Assembly: GCF_963976135.1 (NCBI RefSeq)
Contig: NZ_CAXBKN010000061.1
Span: 1-17,922, forward strand
Length of the DNA: 17,922 nt
Source of the DNA: Maricaulis sp963976135
Lineage (GTDB): Bacteria; Pseudomonadota; Alphaproteobacteria; Caulobacterales; Maricaulaceae
Direction of reading: 5' to 3'
This document shows positions 14,919-17,922 of this stretch, piece after piece (within the stretch, counting starts at the first letter, position 1; each line of letters begins with the position of its first letter). Position numbers and translations under genes: made by a program. The notes under the pieces are model-generated. The model was not told the DNA's origin. It did no database searches and saw nothing but the letters and a program-made list of their open reading frames with translations.

Positions 14919-15572
14919 CTAAAGCGATTTCGCCTCGCCCTTCACCAGCGGCACAAAACGCACATCCATGATATCGCTGGTCGTCAGCTCATCGCCCTGG
15001 CGCTGATAGCGCACCAGCACCTGTTTGGTGCCGCGATCGACCGGCGCAATGGCGATGCCGCCATCCTTGAGCTGGGCCAGGATGGCATCAGGGCGGACCG
15101 GCGCCGAGGCCGTCAGGATAATGCGGTCAAACGGCGCCTGTTCCGGCCAGCCCAGCGTGCCATCGCCGACGCGGGTGGTGATATTGGTCAGCCGCATCTG
15201 CTCGAAACGCGCCTCGGCCTCCTTCGACAGGGTCCGGTAGCGCTCGACCGAATAGACCCGCCGCGCCAGCCGTGACAGCACGGCGGCCTGATAGCCCGAG
15301 CCGGTGCCGATCTCGAGCACCTTGCAGCGATCATCGAGTTTGAGCGCCTGGGTCATCAGCGCCACGATCAAAGGCTGGGAGATGGTCTGGCCGCAATCGA
15401 TCGGCAGGGCCCGGTCGTCAAAGGCCTGGTCGCTGAAACGTTCCGGCACGAAGAGATCGCGCGGCGTGCGCTCGATCGCCGCCATTACACGCGCATCGGT
15501 CACACCGCCGCCACGCAGCGACATCACCAGCTGGATCATGCGCGGATCGGGCATTTTCATCGCGTCGGCCAT
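14919..15572 (-). CDS. pcm: Protein-L-isoaspartate O-methyltransferase
   Basis: A 217-aa cytoplasmic SAM-dependent enzyme that methylates L-isoaspartyl residues in aged proteins so that they can revert to aspartate. Seen: the family-specific GQTISQP (61-67), SAM motif I VLEIGTGSGYQ (85-95) and the acidic VYSVER strand (107-111), followed by a later FDRIILTASAP motif. The start at 15572 has GGAG 9 nt upstream, inside the end of surE, and lies 5 nt after the surE stop, so the two are co-translated. The length is normal. Confidence 0.95.
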   Translation of the reverse strand: MADAMKMPDPRMIQLVMSLRGGGVTDARVMAAIERTPRDLFVPERFSDQAFDDRALPIDCGQTISQPLIVALMTQALKLDDRCKVLEIGTGSGYQAAVLSRLARRVYSVERYRTLSKEAEARFEQMRLTNITTRVGDGTLGWPEQAPFDRIILTASAPVRPDAILAQLKDGGIAIAPVDRGTKQVLVRYQRQGDELTTSDIMDVRFVPLVKGEAKSL

Positions 15573-15577
15573 GCGCT

Positions 15578-16375
15578 TCAGCTCCGCGGCGGGACACCGC
15601 CCAGCATGCGCTTGAGATTGCCCAGCGTCTCGCCATGGGTGAGATCCATATGCAGCGGCGTCACCGAAATCTTGCCCTCATAGACGGCGCGCAGATCAAC
15701 GCCCTCGGGCGGATTGGACAGGAGGCCCTTGAAGGCGAGCCAGTAATAATCCTCGCCGCGCGGATCGACGCGGCGTTCCCCGTGCAGGATATGCTGGTCG
15801 CGGCGGCCCTGGCGGGTGACCTCGACTTCCTTCACGTCCTCAACCTTGGCATCGGGGAAATTGATATTGATCAACACATCCTCCGGCCATTTCAGATCGA
15901 ACAGGCGGCGCAGGATTGGCGCGCCGAAAGTCTGCGCGGTTTCCCACTCGATCGGATCGTCCTTCTTGAAACCATAGGCCTGCGACAGGGCGACCGAGGG
16001 AATGCCCAGCTGCATGCCCTGCATCGCGCCGGCCACCGTGCCGGAAAATGTGACGTCCTCGGCGATGTTCTGGCCGCGATTGACGCCGGACAGGATCAGG
16101 TCCGGCTTCCTGCCCTTGACCAGATCCTGCACCCCGATCAGCACCGCATCGGTCGGCGTGCCGGAAACGGAGAAACGTTGCTCGTCATACTGGCGAATGC
16201 GCAGCGGCGCATGCAGCGAGAGCGAGCGCCCGGCCCCCGACTGTTCCAGCGCCGGCGCCACGATCCAGACATCATCCGACAATTCCCGCGCAATCGCCTC
16301 GAGCACTTTCAGGCCACGCGCGTGCACGCCATCATCATTGGTCAGCAAAATACGCGGATTGGTTTTCGGGATCAT
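15578..16375 (-). CDS. surE: 5'/3'-nucleotidase SurE
   Basis: A 265-aa metal-dependent nucleotidase that dephosphorylates nucleoside monophosphates. Seen: LLTNDDG with metal ligands D14 and D15, S46 in APALEQSGAGRS, N99 in SGVNRGQN, and the full signature continuing ITEDVTF-like (NIAEDVTFSGTVAGA, 103-117). Length is typical. The ATG at 16375 is the only start that keeps the N-terminal strand, but no ribosome binding site is visible before it (GCCACGCCCC). It is followed directly by pcm. In many alphaproteobacteria serS precedes surE; here the upstream neighbour is a toxin-antitoxin module on the other strand. Confidence 0.95.
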   Translation of the reverse strand: MIPKTNPRILLTNDDGVHARGLKVLEAIARELSDDVWIVAPALEQSGAGRSLSLHAPLRIRQYDEQRFSVSGTPTDAVLIGVQDLVKGRKPDLILSGVNRGQNIAEDVTFSGTVAGAMQGMQLGIPSVALSQAYGFKKDDPIEWETAQTFGAPILRRLFDLKWPEDVLININFPDAKVEDVKEVEVTRQGRRDQHILHGERRVDPRGEDYYWLAFKGLLSNPPEGVDLRAVYEGKISVTPLHMDLTHGETLGNLKRMLGGVPPRS

Positions 16376-16490
16376 GGGGCGTGGCTTTCATGGCGGCGAC
16401 TGTCGGTGGCCGGTTCTAGACGATGGAGCGCGCGCTGGACATAGCGCGATGCGGTGGCGGGGGTCGGGGCTCCACAGCCGCCATCGATCA

Positions 16491-16507
16491 TGATATATCT
16501 TGATATC
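16491..16507 (+). promoter_or_regulatory. AT-rich tandem repeat, candidate promoter/operator of the RHH-Doc module
   Basis: Two TGATAT repeats start at 16491 and 16501, exactly 10 bp (one helical turn) apart, within an otherwise GC-rich 157-bp intergenic stretch (16376-16532). Each carries a small palindrome (GATATATC, GATATC). Ribbon-helix-helix antitoxins usually bind short repeats over their own promoter, so this is a candidate autoregulatory site. It is 26 nt before the start codon. Confidence 0.4.
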
Positions 16508-16532
16508 GCAGACTCACCGGAAGGATCCCGCC

Positions 16533-16760
16533 ATGGGGCAGCCGCGCGAAAAATTCGCCACCCAGATGGACGCCACCATCCTCGCCGAGCTGCGTCTGCA
16601 AGCCAAAACCGAGGGCCGCCAGATCCAGTCCCTGATCGAGGAGGCCGTTGCCGCCCTGCTCGCCGCCCGGAAGGCCGGCGATCGCCGGGCGCGGATCATG
16701 GAACTCCATGAGGCCTCCGTCGCCAGATACGAGGCGGTCTACAAGAAGCTGGCCGAGTGA
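16533..16760 (+). CDS. Ribbon-helix-helix antitoxin of a Doc-type module
   Basis: A 75-aa protein. The pattern EKFATQMDATILAELR (6-21) followed by KTEGRQIQSLIEEAVAALL (25-43) fits a ribbon-helix-helix DNA-binding domain: one beta strand that pairs in the dimer, then two helices. The charged C-terminal part (44-75) is a predicted helix likely to neutralise the toxin. I use the ATG at 16533 with GGAAGGA 7 nt upstream rather than the TTG at 16500. Its stop codon overlaps the GTG start of the toxin gene (GTGA), a sign of translational coupling. Doc toxins are more often paired with Phd-fold antitoxins, so the pairing is notable. Expected role: bind the toxin and repress the operon. Confidence 0.8.
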   Translation: MGQPREKFATQMDATILAELRLQAKTEGRQIQSLIEEAVAALLAARKAGDRRARIMELHEASVARYEAVYKKLAE

Positions 16761-17137
16761 GCCGCGAATATCTCAATGCCCCCGACGTGCTGGAAATTCA
16801 CGCTGCGCTGATAGAGCGTCTCGGCGGCGCCCACGGCCTGCGCGATCCCGGCCAGCTCGACGCCGCCCTGTACCGCACGCAATCAGGCTATTATCGCGAC
16901 GTGATCGAGGAAGCTGCTGCATTCTGGGAAAGCCTGTCGCAGAACCATCCCTTTGTTGATGCCAACAAGCGCACTGCACTCGACGCGATGCACGTCTTCC
17001 TCGGGCTCAACGAGGTCGAGCTGACGGCTTCAACGGAAGCTCTGTATGCGTTTGTGGTGCCGCTCTATGACGAGTGGCGCTTCTGTTTCGAGGAACTGGA
17101 GCCGTGGCTGCGCGCGAATACGCGGGGGCGGAGTTAG
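16757..17137 (+). CDS. doc: Doc-family (Fic fold) toxin
   Basis: A 126-aa death-on-curing family protein. The Fic motif is H64-P-F-V-D68-A-N70-K-R72, the Doc version (HxFxDANKR) in which Gly of the usual Fic motif is Ala; in phage P1 Doc this variant phosphorylates elongation factor EF-Tu and stops translation. The N-terminal part (LRDPGQLDAALYRTQSGYY, 28-46) is also typical of Doc. All key residues are present, so the toxin looks active. It starts at a GTG that overlaps the antitoxin stop by 4 nt, which should keep its synthesis tied to that of the antitoxin. It ends 15 nt from the end of the convergent parE gene. Confidence 0.9.
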   Translation: MSREYLNAPDVLEIHAALIERLGGAHGLRDPGQLDAALYRTQSGYYRDVIEEAAAFWESLSQNHPFVDANKRTALDAMHVFLGLNEVELTASTEALYAFVVPLYDEWRFCFEELEPWLRANTRGRS

Positions 17138-17152
17138 ACAGAAACCCTGCCG

Positions 17153-17446
17153 CTAACGCCCCGCCTCATCCCAATCCTCGCGCCCATGGCGGATACGCAG
17201 GATTTCAATTCCGTCCAAGGCCGCCTCACGATAGATCACGATATGTGAACCGCACGGGTGGATCCGCACCGGCGGATCGATCTCCATGCGCAGCCGCGCG
17301 AGACGGGGATTGGCGGCGATCCGCTCAAAGCTCGCGATGAGCGCCACGAAATAGGCCTCGGCCTGTGCCACACCAAACCGCACGGCACCTTCCCGATAAA
17401 TGCCGACGAGATCGGCCTCCGCAGCCCGCGTCAGCCGATAGCGCAT
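17153..17446 (-). CDS. parE: ParE-family toxin (RelE/ParE superfamily)
   Basis: A 97-aa protein with the ParE layout: N-terminal YRLTRAAEADLVGIY, a two-helix hairpin, then strands with PVRIHPCGSHIVIYR and the C-terminal IEILRIRHGREDW. Known ParE toxins inhibit DNA gyrase; others of the superfamily cut mRNA, and the target cannot be told from sequence. It starts 3 nt after the parD stop, with only weak ribosome binding sequence (GATTGAG), consistent with coupling to parD. It runs against the doc gene, ending 15 nt from it. Confidence 0.9.
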   Translation of the reverse strand: MRYRLTRAAEADLVGIYREGAVRFGVAQAEAYFVALIASFERIAANPRLARLRMEIDPPVRIHPCGSHIVIYREAALDGIEILRIRHGREDWDEAGR

Positions 17447-17449
17447 CGC

Positions 17450-17692
17450 TCAATCTGTCTCGGACAGGTGCCGCGCCTGTGCCAGCACATCGCCAATCGG
17501 CCGATCGCTGAACCCGCTCGCCAGGCCTTCACTGACCAGATGCTGCATGTTCGCCAGCTTCGCGGCCCGGTCCTGGTCGCGCCGGATCAGGTCGCGGACA
17601 TAATCGCTGGAATTGCTGTAGCGCCCGGTTGAGGCCTGAGCCTCGACCCAGTCCTTCATCCCGTCCGGGAGCGAGACATTCATTGTCGCCAT
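17450..17692 (-). CDS. parD: ParD-family antitoxin
   Basis: An 80-aa ribbon-helix-helix antitoxin. MATMNVSLPDGMKDWVEAQ (1-19) is the standard ParD opening: DNA-contacting strand (2-8) and first helix, followed by RYSNSSDYVRDLIRRD (second helix). The C-terminal 35 residues should wrap around ParE. The ATG at 17692 has GGAGG 5 nt upstream and is preferred over a TTG at 17707. Expected to repress its own promoter; a 7-bp inverted repeat (17701-17728) just upstream is a candidate operator. Confidence 0.92.
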   Translation of the reverse strand: MATMNVSLPDGMKDWVEAQASTGRYSNSSDYVRDLIRRDQDRAAKLANMQHLVSEGLASGFSDRPIGDVLAQARHLSETD

Positions 17693-17700
17693 CTGGGCCT

Positions 17701-17728
17701 CCGCCAAATCGGTGACAAAGATTGGCGG
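17701..17728 (-). promoter_or_regulatory. Candidate ParD operator
   Basis: CCGCCAA (17701-17707) and TTGGCGG (17722-17728) form a perfect 7-bp inverted repeat with a 14-nt centre, directly upstream of parD and overlapping its ribosome binding site. Binding here would block transcription; as RNA it could also cover the ribosome binding site. I could not identify a clear -35/-10 pair. Confidence 0.4.
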
Positions 17729-17793
17729 ATATCGGGCAAAACATCAAGTGCGGCACCTTGGGATAGGCCGCCTTGGATCAATATCCCTAACCC

Positions 17794-17914
17794 CTTGTCA
17801 TCCCCGCCGGATGGCCCGACTTGATCGGGCCGCAGAGCGGGGACCCAGACCCTGGAGCGTCTGGGTCCCTGATCTCCGCCCGGCTGGTGCCGGGCATCCG
17901 TCAGGGATGACAAG
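17794..17914. repeat. Clover-leaf palindromic element with three internal hairpins
   Basis: An 11-bp perfect terminal inverted repeat (CTTGTCATCCC, 17794-17804; GGGATGACAAG, 17904-17914) encloses three hairpins. The first is GGCCCGA/TCGGGCC (17813-17819 with 17825-17831), extended outward by CCCCGC/GCGGGG (17802-17807 with 17837-17842). The second is an 11-bp stem GGGACCCAGAC/GTCTGGGTCCC (17840-17850 with 17859-17869). The third is GCCCGGC/GCCGGGC (17878-17884 with 17889-17895). No protein is encoded. GTCATCCC...GGGATGAC ends are known from dispersed intergenic palindromes of several alphaproteobacteria, so it is probably a multicopy REP/MITE-like element; only this copy is in the window. Confidence 0.75.
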
Positions 17915-17922
17915 AATTTGCA

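Noticed and set aside
1..17922. CRISPR array, tRNA or rRNA gene, insertion sequence or prophage
   Set aside because: No regularly spaced repeats, no recognisable tRNA or rRNA sequence, and no transposase, integrase or phage structural gene was seen on either strand.

Overview
The window reads as the GC-rich chromosome of an alphaproteobacterium. The evidence is a folate-type TrmFO, a catalytically degenerate squalene/phytoene-synthase-fold protein next to the yajC-secD-secF and surE-pcm-LytM blocks, ParDE and Doc toxin-antitoxin modules, and a TTAA-N7-TTAG motif resembling the CtrA box of Caulobacter-like bacteria. My best guess is the Maricaulales/Hyphomonadaceae/Caulobacterales part of the class. 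This is inference from content, not from a search.

Layout. (1) 1-4250, minus strand: three polytopic membrane proteins (312, 351 and 338 aa) that share two short motifs and look like divergent paralogues, with a CPBP-family intramembrane protease between the second and third. A strong hairpin at 2142-2171 separates the first two paralogues from the CPBP gene and the third. (2) 4341-5528, minus: an exported protein with a C-terminal TonB domain. (3) 5637-7022, plus: trmFO, with a promoter placed so that its mRNA may be leaderless; it meets the squalene-synthase-like gene (7019-7834, minus) tail to tail with a 4-nt overlap. (4) 7955-9967, plus: iron-type superoxide dismutase sodB and a beta-lactamase-fold lipoprotein whose ribosome binding site lies inside a hairpin. 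A bidirectional terminator follows. (5) 10054-16375, minus: a short PuuD-like membrane protein, then (in reverse transcription order) secF, secD, yajC, a LysM/LytM lipoprotein, pcm and surE. This is the conserved housekeeping core: Sec secretion motor, cell-wall hydrolase activation, and repair or clean-up functions. (6) 16533-17692: two toxin-antitoxin modules facing each other tail to tail, a ribbon-helix-helix antitoxin with a Doc/Fic toxin (plus) and ParD-ParE (minus). (7) 17794-17914: a 121-bp non-coding element that folds as three hairpins closed by an 11-bp stem.

The ordinary parts are regions 2 to 5. The parts I would look at first are the paralogous membrane-protein cluster, the clover-leaf repeat beside the toxin-antitoxin pair, the leaderless trmFO start, and the two genes with ribosome binding sites buried in inverted repeats. 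I see no rRNA, tRNA, CRISPR array, insertion sequence or prophage. No stretch longer than 300 bases lacks a gene; the longest gap is the right end, 17693-17922.
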